Notes under the pieces: generated by a model
What the model was told of the DNA's origin: nothing
Database searches by the model: none
The model's input: the letters and a program-made list of their open reading frames with translations, nothing else
Position numbers and translations under genes: made by a program
Shown: positions 10,467 through 19,805 of the stretch, piece by piece
Layout: each line of letters begins with the position of its first letter
Position numbering within the stretch: the first letter of the stretch is position 1
NCBI GenBank assembly: GCA_003278305.1
Contig: QCFU01000001.1
Location: forward strand, 124,001-188,000
Origin: Prochlorococcus sp. AG-363-M21
Lineage (GTDB): Bacteria; Cyanobacteriota; Cyanobacteriia; PCC-6307; Cyanobiaceae
Direction of reading: 5' to 3'
Length of the DNA: 64,000 bases

Positions 10467-11150
10467 CTAACGAATGCGTCCTACAGCTTTCAGAGAAGAA
10501 CCTTCGGCTAAATTCATTCTTTTAGAGAGTTTACTATTAAATTCAAGTGCTGCATCCTTACCAAACTCCTCAATAGTCAAGGGCTTCTGAAAACAAATTG
10601 CTGCCTTACTCAATGGCTTTGGATAGATCTCACTATATGCAATACCAATTGGCAAGACACTTACTTTAATACCTTTTTTAAGTGATATCTGTGAAAGACG
10701 TGCTAATCCAGGTTCTAGTTTTATCGGATTTCCACTTCTGTTAATGCGTCCTTCTGGAAACAAAACTAATTGTTGGCCTGCCATCAATAAATCTATGGAA
10801 TACCTCAATGAAATTAAAGAAGGTTTGGATTGATCTATAGCAAAACAGCCCAACCTATTTAAGAACCAACCTTGTAAACCCTTCATTTCAGAAACAGTGA
10901 CCATAAAATGGCAATCTCTCTTAGTTATTCTTCGTCCTGCTGCCATAGGCAATAAAAGTGCATCCCAACGTGACCTATGAGTAGGAGCGAGAATAACTGG
11001 ACCTTCTAATGGCAAATACTCTTGCCCTAAAACAATCCTTTCTCGAAAAAATCTTTTCAAAGCAAGATCTTGAGTTGCAAGCATCGCAAGCTTGCTCCAA
11101 AAAGGATCAATTCCTAAACAAGCTTTTTTTTCTCGTTCAACCGAAGTCAA
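10467..11150 (-). CDS. plsC: 1-acyl-sn-glycerol-3-phosphate acyltransferase
   Basis: A 227-residue member of the PlsC family, which adds the second acyl chain to lysophosphatidic acid to make phosphatidic acid at the membrane. The catalytic HX4D motif is THRSRWD with H58 and D63, and the glycerol-phosphate binding motif is LFPEGRINRSG. It acts one step before CdsA, encoded at 39364 in this window. It is the first gene of a leftward group with the TPR-like gene, bolA and grxD. The start is set by the absence of an upstream in-frame ATG before the intergenic region shared with pdxJ. Confidence 0.93.
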   Translation of the reverse strand: MTSVEREKKACLGIDPFWSKLAMLATQDLALKRFFRERIVLGQEYLPLEGPVILAPTHRSRWDALLLPMAAGRRITKRDCHFMVTVSEMKGLQGWFLNRLGCFAIDQSKPSLISLRYSIDLLMAGQQLVLFPEGRINRSGNPIKLEPGLARLSQISLKKGIKVSVLPIGIAYSEIYPKPLSKAAICFQKPLTIEEFGKDAALEFNSKLSKRMNLAEGSSLKAVGRIR

Positions 11151-11248
11151 GGGTTTGATTTAGCAAAGAATTAGTTGTGTTATGGATAAACTAAACTATG
11201 TTGACATTGCCCGAACAGCAGAAATTGTCAAACTAAGTCCGAACTCAT

Positions 11249-11288
11249 AAATTTTATTTAGTCATTGCTAAATAACTAAATAAAATTT
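11249..11288 (+). promoter_or_regulatory. 13-bp perfect inverted repeat before pdxJ
   Basis: AAATTTTATTTAG at 11249-11261 is exactly complementary to CTAAATAAAATTT at 11276-11288, with a 14-base loop. The element ends 20 bases before the pdxJ ATG. No T-run follows on either strand, so an intrinsic terminator is unlikely; an operator or a 5' leader hairpin is more plausible. All but two of the paired positions are A-T, so chance matches are somewhat more likely than for mixed sequence. Confidence 0.5.
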
Positions 11289-11308
11289 AGATAAGATTAA
11301 TTATTCTT

Positions 11309-12046
11309 ATGCCAACCCTTGGAGTCAACATTGATCACATTGCAAATGTGAGGGAAGCGCGGAAAACCATTGAGCCTGATCCAGTACAGATGGCTTTTCT
11401 TGCAGAATTAGGAGGTGCAGATAGTATTACTGTTCATCTAAGGGAAGATAGAAGGCATATACAAGATAGAGATCTTAGACTCTTAAGAGAAACAATTCAT
11501 ACTAAATTAAATTTGGAAATGGCTTCAACAGCAGAAATGCTTGAAATTGCCCTAAAAGTAAAACCTGATATGGTAACTTTAGTTCCTGAAAAAAGAAACG
11601 AAGTTACCACTGAAGGTGGATTAGATATAAAAAATCATAAAATACAGCTCAAAGAAATAATAAAAGAACTACAGTTATCCCAAATACCAACAAGTTTATT
11701 TATCGATGCTGAACCAGAGCAAATTGAAGCCTCTGTTGAAGTCAATGCAACTTATGTAGAGCTTCATACTGGCTGTTACGCACTTGCCCAAAAAGAAAAA
11801 ATAGGCCTTGAATTAGCAAAATTAAAAGAAGCAGCTGCAAGGGCTACAAATATTGGATTACATGTTAATGCTGGTCATGGTCTTACATATCAAAATGTAG
11901 TCCCTATTGCATTAATAAATCAAATTGATGAACTTAATATTGGGCATACTATAGTTGCTCGATCAATTGCTGTAGGACTCATACAAGCAGTAAAAGAAAT
12001 GCAAGAATTAATAAAGAATCCTATTTCTAATCATTTTAAAAAGTGA
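11309..12046 (+). CDS. pdxJ: Pyridoxine 5'-phosphate synthase
   Basis: A 245-residue TIM-barrel enzyme that condenses 1-deoxyxylulose 5-phosphate with 3-amino-2-oxopropyl phosphate to make pyridoxine 5'-phosphate, the last step of the DXP-dependent vitamin B6 route. The N-terminal [15 protein letters not shown], the [16 protein letters not shown] segment, the ELHTGCYA block and the [13 protein letters not shown] phosphate loop are all family signatures. Length is normal. The ATG at 11309 begins the first beta strand directly. An inverted repeat at 11249-11288 lies just upstream. Confidence 0.97.
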   Translation: MPTLGVNIDHIANVREARKTIEPDPVQMAFLAELGGADSITVHLREDRRHIQDRDLRLLRETIHTKLNLEMASTAEMLEIALKVKPDMVTLVPEKRNEVTTEGGLDIKNHKIQLKEIIKELQLSQIPTSLFIDAEPEQIEASVEVNATYVELHTGCYALAQKEKIGLELAKLKEAAARATNIGLHVNAGHGLTYQNVVPIALINQIDELNIGHTIVARSIAVGLIQAVKEMQELIKNPISNHFKK

Positions 12047-12141
12047 AGTTACTATTAATAAGATTTCATGAATCAAATATTCAAGTTAAATATAATGAAG
12101 ACATATACGTTTAATATTACGCCAAAGAACATGTCTAAATT

Positions 12142-15100
12142 TTGTTAATAGTTTATAGAAGCAATAGAGCCGAGTGGTTGGCAAATGTTCTAGCAGAGCA
12201 ACTCCGATTATATCCTCCTGAGATTTTTCAAAGTGTTGAGGTGGTTGTAAGTAGTTGGCCGACAGGGCGTTGGTTAAGTGAAGAAATAGCAAATATCAAT
12301 GGCATAACTGCTTTGGTCAGATTCCCCTTCCCAAACTCCTATTTCAGAAAACTTGTAGCGAGTTTTCTTGGTTATAAAGTTGAAATTTCTAATGAATGGG
12401 AGAGCAACAATCTTGTATGGCATATTCTTAATCTTTTACCAGAACTTTTAGATAGAGAAGAGTCTGCTGAATTAAAGAAGTGGATAATAGAAAAATCTTC
12501 AAGTGATAATGATATTGACAAGAACAAATGGCAACTTGCAAAAAATATCGCTAACACATTAGAAGAATATGATTTATATAGACCAGAAATCATAAGTCAA
12601 TGGTGGATTGATTCCGATGTTTACGATAGAAAGGATAACGAATTGCCTGCAAACGTAAAATGGCAGCCGATTCTTGTAAAACTTCTCAAGGATAAATTAG
12701 AAACTGAACCATTTAGCATTCAGATAATGCGAGTTATAGATGCAATTAAAAAAAATACATTTTCAATAGAAGGTCTTCCTTCATCAATATCATTATTTGG
12801 ATTAAACAGTCTTTCGCCTCTACAAATCAAATTAATCCAAGCGTTATCAAAAAACATAGATATAAAAATATATCTAATAACACCATGCAAAGATCTCTGG
12901 CAAAGACATGTGAACAGAAGAACTAATCTTGAAGAAAACTTACAAGCACAAACTGAAGGAAAATGGCTACTTAATGCTTCAAGATTGGAAGCAACATTGG
13001 GCAAAATGGGATCAGAGTTTGAACAACTATTAGAAGGCACAGGAGAGTACCAGCTGGGTGAATCTGCAGAGCAAGATTTATTCGCTATGCCAGTAGATAT
13101 TGCTAGAAATAATAATTCTAAACCTAGTATCCTCGAATATTTGCAACAACAATTGGTAATTAATGATGAATTTTTATGTAGAGATAGAGATCCTTTAGAT
13201 AGTTCAATACAATTTATAGACTGTCCCGGGAAGAGGAGAGAAGTTGAAATTATAAGAGACCAATTGCTTCAATGGATGTCTCAAGACTCAACTTTAGAGC
13301 CACAAGATATATTAATTATGACTCCACAAGTTGAAAATTATTCACCATTTGTGACATCAGTTTTTAACGATATATCCTCAATAGGTATCAAACTACCTTG
13401 GAAGATAGCTGATAGGAGCCAACAGTCGAAACCTGGTATTATGGCATGGGTGATTGAACTATTAGATATAGCTAGTAACAATATAAATGCATCAAATCTT
13501 GATATTATAATATCTCATTCTATAGTTAGAAATGCATATAATTTAAGCTATGAAGACATTAATAGAATAACAACATCTCTACAAAAAGTGGGTTTCCGTA
13601 GTGGTTTAGATAAATCTGTAAATAATGGAAACAGAGTTCATACTCTTGAATGGAGTCTGCAAAGGTTGTTAATAGGCGTAATTCTACCAAGTAATCCTGA
13701 ATATGTTGTTGATGACATTTCGCCCTTTAATGAAGATATAAGTTTTGAAGATTTATCTAATTGGTGGAAATTACTATCAAATATATTTAATTATTTATCT
13801 AAAATGCGAACACCTCGACTATGCAGAGAATGGGTTGAGCTACTAAAAAGTATTGTTAAAGAGATGTTTAAAATTGAAAGTGAACTATCATGGGATTATG
13901 ATTTTTTTGCGTCTATCCTTGATGAATGGTTAAGTACAGTAGGTGACAATAATCTTAAAATTGAATCTGCTGTAGTTAGTGATATTCTTAAAGGGGTATT
14001 GTCGAGAAAAAGTGGTCGTTTTGGACATAGAACTGGAAATATTACTATAAGTGCTCTTGAACCAATGAGAGCTATTCCGCATAAAATAATTATTATTATG
14101 GGGATAGATGAATCTGTATTTCCAAGAAGGAAAAAGAGAAATGGATTTAGTTTAATTCATGAAAAGCATTACATAGGAGATCCAAATGTAAGCGATAAAG
14201 ATCGTTACTCACTATTAGAAGCTGTTATTTCTGCAAGAAGCAAACTAATGATAACTTGGAATGGAAGGAATGAAAAAAGTGGAGAAATAACTAAACCTGG
14301 AAACCCAATTCAGCAATTAATTCAATATCTTAAAAATGAATTAGGTGAAGAAAGCTTTAAAGGAATGCTGAGAGTTGCTCCTGCTAGTTCAACAGATGAA
14401 AAGAACTTTATCAAAAGCAATACATCTAATCCATTAAGTTGTGATTCAAAATACTTAAAGGCAAGGCAAATATTAAATGAAAATCACAATCATGTTATAG
14501 AGGCTATTGGGATGCCATTGTCATGGGATATGAATACTTTAGAACGAAAGGATATTCTTTGCTATGAAGATGTACAAAAATGGTTAATCAAACCACAACT
14601 TACCTGGCTAACTAATAAGAAACTTTACCCTAATCAATCAAAACAAGAAATCAAAGATATAGAATCTCTTGATCTTAATGAGCTTGATAAATATACAATT
14701 ATAAATAATATACTTATGGGTATTATAGATAAGCAAGTAAAAGCTCAATTTAAATTAGAAGATATAGATTTAGTATATGAATATCAAGGGAGAGGTATCT
14801 TACCACCTAAATCACAAGCAATAATAGAAACAAACGAAATAAAGAAGCGTATAGAAAGCCTATATTCCCTTCTAACAAGTTATGGGTGCCTTTATAAAGA
14901 TAAAATAAATATTGAAGGAGAAGAACAAGAAATATTAATGACAGATAATGCTGCAATAATATTTGATATAGGTAAGTCTAAAGTCTCTAGTTTTTTAAAA
15001 GGTTGGTTGATACATTTGCAAATATGCATGAACGAAAAGTGTAGTGAAAATACTATTTATCTATCAAGACATGAATCTGCTAGCAAAAAACATACATACA

Positions 15101-15441
15101 AAGTAAGTCAAAAATGGAAGATAATAGAGAAAGAAGAGGCTAAAGATGTTTATTTAAAGGTTAGACATCTAGCAGCAAGAGGTTTTGAGGAATGCTGGCC
15201 AGTTCCTCCTAGCAGTGGTTTCAGATATGCAATTGCCGAAAAAAACGATTTAGATAAAGCAAGAGTAATATTCAAAGAGAGCTGGGAAGGTAACTATAGA
15301 AAGAAAGGTGAATGCGAAAAAGAAGAAATGAAATTATGTTTTGGACGAAATACGAAATCAGATTTATTTCTAAATGAACCAATATTCCACCAATGTATCC
15401 ATTTACTTTACAATCCGATTATAAAATATTCACTTTTATGA
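12142..15441 (+). CDS. recC: Exodeoxyribonuclease V gamma subunit (RecC)
   Basis: RecC is the 1,099-residue scanning subunit of the RecBCD double-strand-break resection complex; it recognises Chi in enterobacteria. The N-terminus MLIVYRSNRAEWL aligns with the start of known RecC proteins, and QFIDCPGKRREVEI matches the conserved block seen before the second helicase-like domain. As usual in RecC, no intact Walker A is seen. The start is a TTG; this codon gives the expected N-terminus exactly. The other subunits RecB and RecD follow, but a membrane methyltransferase gene separates recC from recB. Confidence 0.93.
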   Translation: MLIVYRSNRAEWLANVLAEQLRLYPPEIFQSVEVVVSSWPTGRWLSEEIANINGITALVRFPFPNSYFRKLVASFLGYKVEISNEWESNNLVWHILNLLPELLDREESAELKKWIIEKSSSDNDIDKNKWQLAKNIANTLEEYDLYRPEIISQWWIDSDVYDRKDNELPANVKWQPILVKLLKDKLETEPFSIQIMRVIDAIKKNTFSIEGLPSSISLFGLNSLSPLQIKLIQALSKNIDIKIYLITPCKDLWQRHVNRRTNLEENLQAQTEGKWLLNASRLEATLGKMGSEFEQLLEGTGEYQLGESAEQDLFAMPVDIARNNNSKPSILEYLQQQLVINDEFLCRDRDPLDSSIQFIDCPGKRREVEIIRDQLLQWMSQDSTLEPQDILIMTPQVENYSPFVTSVFNDISSIGIKLPWKIADRSQQSKPGIMAWVIELLDIASNNINASNLDIIISHSIVRNAYNLSYEDINRITTSLQKVGFRSGLDKSVNNGNRVHTLEWSLQRLLIGVILPSNPEYVVDDISPFNEDISFEDLSNWWKLLSNIFNYLSKMRTPRLCREWVELLKSIVKEMFKIESELSWDYDFFASILDEWLSTVGDNNLKIESAVVSDILKGVLSRKSGRFGHRTGNITISALEPMRAIPHKIIIIMGIDESVFPRRKKRNGFSLIHEKHYIGDPNVSDKDRYSLLEAVISARSKLMITWNGRNEKSGEITKPGNPIQQLIQYLKNELGEESFKGMLRVAPASSTDEKNFIKSNTSNPLSCDSKYLKARQILNENHNHVIEAIGMPLSWDMNTLERKDILCYEDVQKWLIKPQLTWLTNKKLYPNQSKQEIKDIESLDLNELDKYTIINNILMGIIDKQVKAQFKLEDIDLVYEYQGRGILPPKSQAIIETNEIKKRIESLYSLLTSYGCLYKDKINIEGEEQEILMTDNAAIIFDIGKSKVSSFLKGWLIHLQICMNEKCSENTIYLSRHESASKKHTYKVSQKWKIIEKEEAKDVYLKVRHLAARGFEECWPVPPSSGFRYAIAEKNDLDKARVIFKESWEGNYRKKGECEKEEMKLCFGRNTKSDLFLNEPIFHQCIHLLYNPIIKYSLL

Positions 15442-15496
15442 ATATATATACTAAGAAGCTTTATTATAAATTTCTATCTAGTAGATTTTATTAATA

Positions 15497-16030
15497 ATGC
15501 TTAAAACAAGTAATAAAATGGTTGGATATTATTGGCTAAGTGCCCAAATTATAATATTAACCACACATTTTGTTCCACCCATACAAAATAGGTGGTTAGT
15601 TGCATCATATAATTCAATACCATTAAAGCTAACAGGCTACTTAGTCATAATAGTTGGTTTAATAATAGCTTTTGCTTCTCTCTTGTCTCTAGGGGAAAAT
15701 CTATCGCCATTGCCAGATCCAAAAAACAATTCAAAACTAATAACTAATAAAATGTATAGCTATTGTCGGCATCCATTATATCTATCTATGCTTATTATCT
15801 CATTTGGTATAAATATTATATTATTAAGTGTAGTTCATATAATTCTTTTTGCTGCATTATTTTTAATCCTAAGAGGTAAAGCTATTTATGAAGAAAAGAA
15901 ATTAGTACTCAAATTTAATGCTTACTACAGATATTCAACTAAAGTTCCTGCATTAGCCAAAGGTATATTTGGATTTGATTGGAAAGTAGATAAGAGACTT
16001 ACTAAAGGTTCAAACGTAAATATTAGCTAA
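15497..16030 (+). CDS. Isoprenylcysteine carboxyl methyltransferase-like membrane protein
   Basis: A 177-residue protein with four to five predicted membrane segments (for example residues about 12-30, 43-62 and 100-122). The C-terminal half carries the ICMT/PEMT pattern: YCRHPLYLSMLI, then EEKKLVLKFNAYYRYS, with the conserved Arg-His-Pro and Glu residues that bind S-adenosylmethionine. The substrate is unknown; bacterial relatives methylate lipids or small molecules. It lies between recC and recB and ends five bases before the recB start, so it is probably cotranscribed with recBD, although no link with DNA repair is obvious. Confidence 0.82.
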   Translation: MLKTSNKMVGYYWLSAQIIILTTHFVPPIQNRWLVASYNSIPLKLTGYLVIIVGLIIAFASLLSLGENLSPLPDPKNNSKLITNKMYSYCRHPLYLSMLIISFGINIILLSVVHIILFAALFLILRGKAIYEEKKLVLKFNAYYRYSTKVPALAKGIFGFDWKVDKRLTKGSNVNIS

Positions 16031-16034
16031 ATTT

Positions 16035-19000
16035 GTGATTAAGCAAATAAATGAATTTAATCCTAATACATATATCCTGAAACCAGGAATTTCTATACTA
16101 GAAGCTAGTGCTGGAACCGGTAAAACATTTTCAATAACACATATAGTCCTAAGACTTGTTGCAGAAAAAGAAGTTGATATAAGCCAAATACTAGTCGTAA
16201 GCTTTACAAAGGCGACAGCTGCAGAGATCAAGTCAAAGATTGTTGAAAGATTGCAGATGGCTTTAAAAATTCTAGAAAGTTCTAAGCAACAAATAAAGAC
16301 GTTTAAAGTAGATAATATTTTGATGCAATGGATACAAAACCTAGAGAGAGATCCTCTTCAAAAGACTAAATCAAGAGAACTACTTTTAAAAGCATTAACC
16401 GGTATTGATCAAGCTGAAATAACAACAATTCATGGTTTCTGCACTCGAGTACTTAATAGTGAAGCAATATCGAGCGGAAATTCAATAGAACCATTATCTA
16501 TAAATGAAGAAGAAAACTATAAATTAATTAAAGAGGTTTGTTATGAGTATTGGCGAGAAAATGTCTTAGAGCTAACCAATGATAATCTCGAGGGTATTTA
16601 CAATGCTGGAGTGAATTTAGAACTAATAATATCTACAATAATTAAATTAGATAATGATCCAAGTATAGAAGTTGATATAGATATCAGCTATGTAAATATT
16701 TCCAAATCATTATCAGATCAGTTTAATAAACTGATATCTCTAAGATGGCAAGAGTTTATCCAGGACTGGAATAATGATGGTGAAAGTCTAAATTTAAAGA
16801 TTAATAATTTTGCAAAAGAGCTAAGAGACAATGGCTTTACTAACACAAATCCATTTAGCCCAAAACCTAGAAAGAATAGATACCAAGAATTAAATGTATG
16901 GATAAAGGAAATAGGACCTTATATTACTAGCTCAGAAATTAAGTGCCCTTTTTATAATACAATCAGGAACCAACCATTATTAAATAATTATTTTCATCCT
17001 CAAAAGATCAACCTGGTATGTAAGAGAAATTCTATAGAGTGCAATAAACTTCTTTCACCAAAACTTCAACATTCTATTGCAAGCATAGTTGATGAACCAG
17101 CTGAACTAGTAATCAAACATGCAATAATATGTATATTGAATAGTTTAAAAGAGAAGAGGAGTAAATTGGGAGTTATTAGTTATGGAGATCAATTAAGATC
17201 ATTAGACCCTGGATCAAAAGGAACAAAAGCAAAATCTAAATCAAATTTATTAAGAGATGTTGGCAAAAGGTTTAAAGCGGTATTAATTGACGAGTTTCAA
17301 GATACAGATCCTGTTCAATGGAGAATATTTAAAGAAGCTTTCAGTTATGGAAATAAAAATATCTTATTAATGGTAGGTGATCCAAAACAAGCTATTTACA
17401 AATTCAGGGGAGGTGATCTCAATACATATAATCAAGCCAAGAAAGAGTCAGATAGAATAGATTTCTTACTAACAAACTATAGATCACAGGCTGTTCTGAC
17501 GGATAATTTAAATAAATTACTAAAAAATGGTTTAATAAGATCAAGTTTACCAGTCCTTCCACTAAAAAATGGATCTGATAAACAAATACTTGATAACAAT
17601 AACCTTCCTTTAGAGATAATAACCATATCTGAAAATCAAAGTAACATTAATAAAATAGATATTAATGATAGAATACCTATTGCAGTAACAAACTCAGTCC
17701 TTAATCTTTTATCATTGCATAATGAAAAAATTAAATTAAATGATATTTGCATATTAGTTAGGACACATAGCCAAGCAGAAAAGATAAAAAATTCGCTCTC
17801 TGTTGCTGGCTTGTATACAAAACAAATAAATCAAAATGATATATTTAAAAGTGAAGCATCCTTAATACTGCAAAAGTTTCTAAACTGTCTCGAAAATCCT
17901 ATTTCGCATGAAAACATCAAGTTACTCGCCTTATCACCCTTATTACAATACAGTTATACTTATTTAGACGATATCAATAAAGAACTGTATTTAGGAGAGC
18001 TGATAAAAAGATTCAAAGATTTATCAATCAACTTTCAAACAAAAGGTGTACTTGGTTCTTTATTTGCAACTCTAACAAGTAAGGATTTAGCAGGTCTAGA
18101 GTGTGAAGGGCGAATACTAAGTGAATTAATCCAATGCGGTGAAATTCTAGATCAACAGATTTATAAGAATTTACTTTGCCCACAAGGTGCAAATCGTTGG
18201 CTAAAACAACAATGTAGTAGAGATGTCGTATTAATAAATGAGGAAAGACGTTCTAACTGTGATCTTATAGAAGATGCTATAAATATAATGACTATTCATC
18301 GTAGCAAAGGCCTAGAATTTAAAATAGTGCTTTGCCCTTATTTATGGCAAAACCCTCCCACTCCAAATGGTCCAATATTAAGAAATGATTCCAGCAATAC
18401 ATGGTCTATATCAATTAATACAAAATGGGGAAAAGGAAGTGACTTAATAAATCAATCAATAGATGAATCAATACAAGAATCAGAAAGAACTACCTATGTT
18501 GCACTAACACGTGCAACAGAGCATTTAATCCTCTTCTGGTGTAACGACAAAAATCAAAATAACAATCCTCTTAAATATCTTTTGTTTGGCTTAGCCGCAA
18601 ATTCAATCCCGCAAGATCATCTACTTAATAGTCTTATAGTTAAATGGTTAAATAATAACAATATAAAGGCTAAGGTTCATTCTATTAATTCTATAGGTTT
18701 AAATAATAGGCACAATTATAAGAAAAATAATATTTCACTCTCAGTTGGACAAATTCCTAAAAGATTAGCAACCTCTAATTGGGGAAGGCATAGTTACTCT
18801 TCCTGGATTAATGGGCCTAGATCGAATAATATATTACCCTATGATCAGTTAATAGAAGAAGGTAAAGATATAGATCAACAATTGTTGACTACAGATAACA
18901 TATCTATGTACTCTTTTAGTGATAAACTAAATTCTAATTTAGAGGGTGTCAAATGGTCAGCTACTGGTCCTCTAGAGTCCTTTCCTAAAGGGATTTCGGC

Positions 19001-19805
19001 CGGTAAATGTCTTCATACAATCCTTGAAAGACTTGATTTTAAAAAACCATTAGATGAATTGGAATCAGAAACTATAATATATGAAGAGCTTAATAAAAGT
19101 GATATAGATAAGTCTCTTTTCGAAAATACTAAAGAAGGTATAAGAAGAGCACTAAATATTCAACTAGGTCCACTAGTTAATAATATTAGATTAAAAGATT
19201 TAGATCCAAAAGACAAAGTAAGTGAATTAGCATTTGATCTTTCATTATGTAAATCTGGCAAGCCAGTAAATAGTAAAGATATCAGTAAGATATTTAGAAT
19301 TAATTCAGGAGACAAAGTAAACTATGATTATGCTAAAGAGATAGAAGCTTTAAATTTTACTGGTAAAGGATTCCTAACAGGTTCTATTGACCTAATGTTT
19401 TGTGATAATAAAAATAAAAATGAATCACGATGGTGGATTCTAGACTGGAAAAGTAATTGGATAGGAACAGGTGAAAATTCTTTAGAAAAAAACACTTGTG
19501 GTCCCAACAACTATAGTGAATCAAATATGATGAGAGAAATGGTAAAACATCACTACCTTCTACAAGCAAATATATATTCTGTTGCTTTACATAGATTCTT
19601 AAGGTGGAGACTTCCTAATTATTCACCTAAGAAACATTTAGGAGGGTATATATATTTATTTCTTCGTGGTGTTCCTAGTGAAAGAGAATATGAGGACAAT
19701 TCTATAAAAAAGACAGTTAAAGTTCCTGGGTTGATTATTAATTTATTTAATCAAGAAAGATTATATGAATTAGATAAGCTGCTATTGGAAGGTAAAAATG
19801 AATAA
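16035..19805 (+). CDS. recB: Exodeoxyribonuclease V beta subunit (RecB)
   Basis: This 1,256-residue protein is the 3'-5' helicase and nuclease of RecBCD. Walker A is ASAGTGKT at residues 24-31, Walker B is VLIDEFQDTDPVQW, and a superfamily 1 motif GDPKQAIYKFRGGDL follows. Motif V/VI region INIMTIHRSKGLEF is present. The C-terminal RecB nuclease domain keeps the catalytic pair D1137 and K1139 (WILDWKSNW) and an upstream acidic GSIDLMF. The start is a GTG at 16035, five bases after the methyltransferase stop. The 3' end overlaps recD by eight bases, which suggests translational coupling. Confidence 0.95.
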   Translation: MIKQINEFNPNTYILKPGISILEASAGTGKTFSITHIVLRLVAEKEVDISQILVVSFTKATAAEIKSKIVERLQMALKILESSKQQIKTFKVDNILMQWIQNLERDPLQKTKSRELLLKALTGIDQAEITTIHGFCTRVLNSEAISSGNSIEPLSINEEENYKLIKEVCYEYWRENVLELTNDNLEGIYNAGVNLELIISTIIKLDNDPSIEVDIDISYVNISKSLSDQFNKLISLRWQEFIQDWNNDGESLNLKINNFAKELRDNGFTNTNPFSPKPRKNRYQELNVWIKEIGPYITSSEIKCPFYNTIRNQPLLNNYFHPQKINLVCKRNSIECNKLLSPKLQHSIASIVDEPAELVIKHAIICILNSLKEKRSKLGVISYGDQLRSLDPGSKGTKAKSKSNLLRDVGKRFKAVLIDEFQDTDPVQWRIFKEAFSYGNKNILLMVGDPKQAIYKFRGGDLNTYNQAKKESDRIDFLLTNYRSQAVLTDNLNKLLKNGLIRSSLPVLPLKNGSDKQILDNNNLPLEIITISENQSNINKIDINDRIPIAVTNSVLNLLSLHNEKIKLNDICILVRTHSQAEKIKNSLSVAGLYTKQINQNDIFKSEASLILQKFLNCLENPISHENIKLLALSPLLQYSYTYLDDINKELYLGELIKRFKDLSINFQTKGVLGSLFATLTSKDLAGLECEGRILSELIQCGEILDQQIYKNLLCPQGANRWLKQQCSRDVVLINEERRSNCDLIEDAINIMTIHRSKGLEFKIVLCPYLWQNPPTPNGPILRNDSSNTWSISINTKWGKGSDLINQSIDESIQESERTTYVALTRATEHLILFWCNDKNQNNNPLKYLLFGLAANSIPQDHLLNSLIVKWLNNNNIKAKVHSINSIGLNNRHNYKKNNISLSVGQIPKRLATSNWGRHSYSSWINGPRSNNILPYDQLIEEGKDIDQQLLTTDNISMYSFSDKLNSNLEGVKWSATGPLESFPKGISAGKCLHTILERLDFKKPLDELESETIIYEELNKSDIDKSLFENTKEGIRRALNIQLGPLVNNIRLKDLDPKDKVSELAFDLSLCKSGKPVNSKDISKIFRINSGDKVNYDYAKEIEALNFTGKGFLTGSIDLMFCDNKNKNESRWWILDWKSNWIGTGENSLEKNTCGPNNYSESNMMREMVKHHYLLQANIYSVALHRFLRWRLPNYSPKKHLGGYIYLFLRGVPSEREYEDNSIKKTVKVPGLIINLFNQERLYELDKLLLEGKNE

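Noticed and set aside
12068-12148. 26-codon forward frame ending at the recC start (overlaps the recC TTG by seven bases)
   Set aside because: It could be a leader peptide coupling recC translation, but there is no ribosome site, no known family and 26 codons are easily found by chance in AT-rich DNA.
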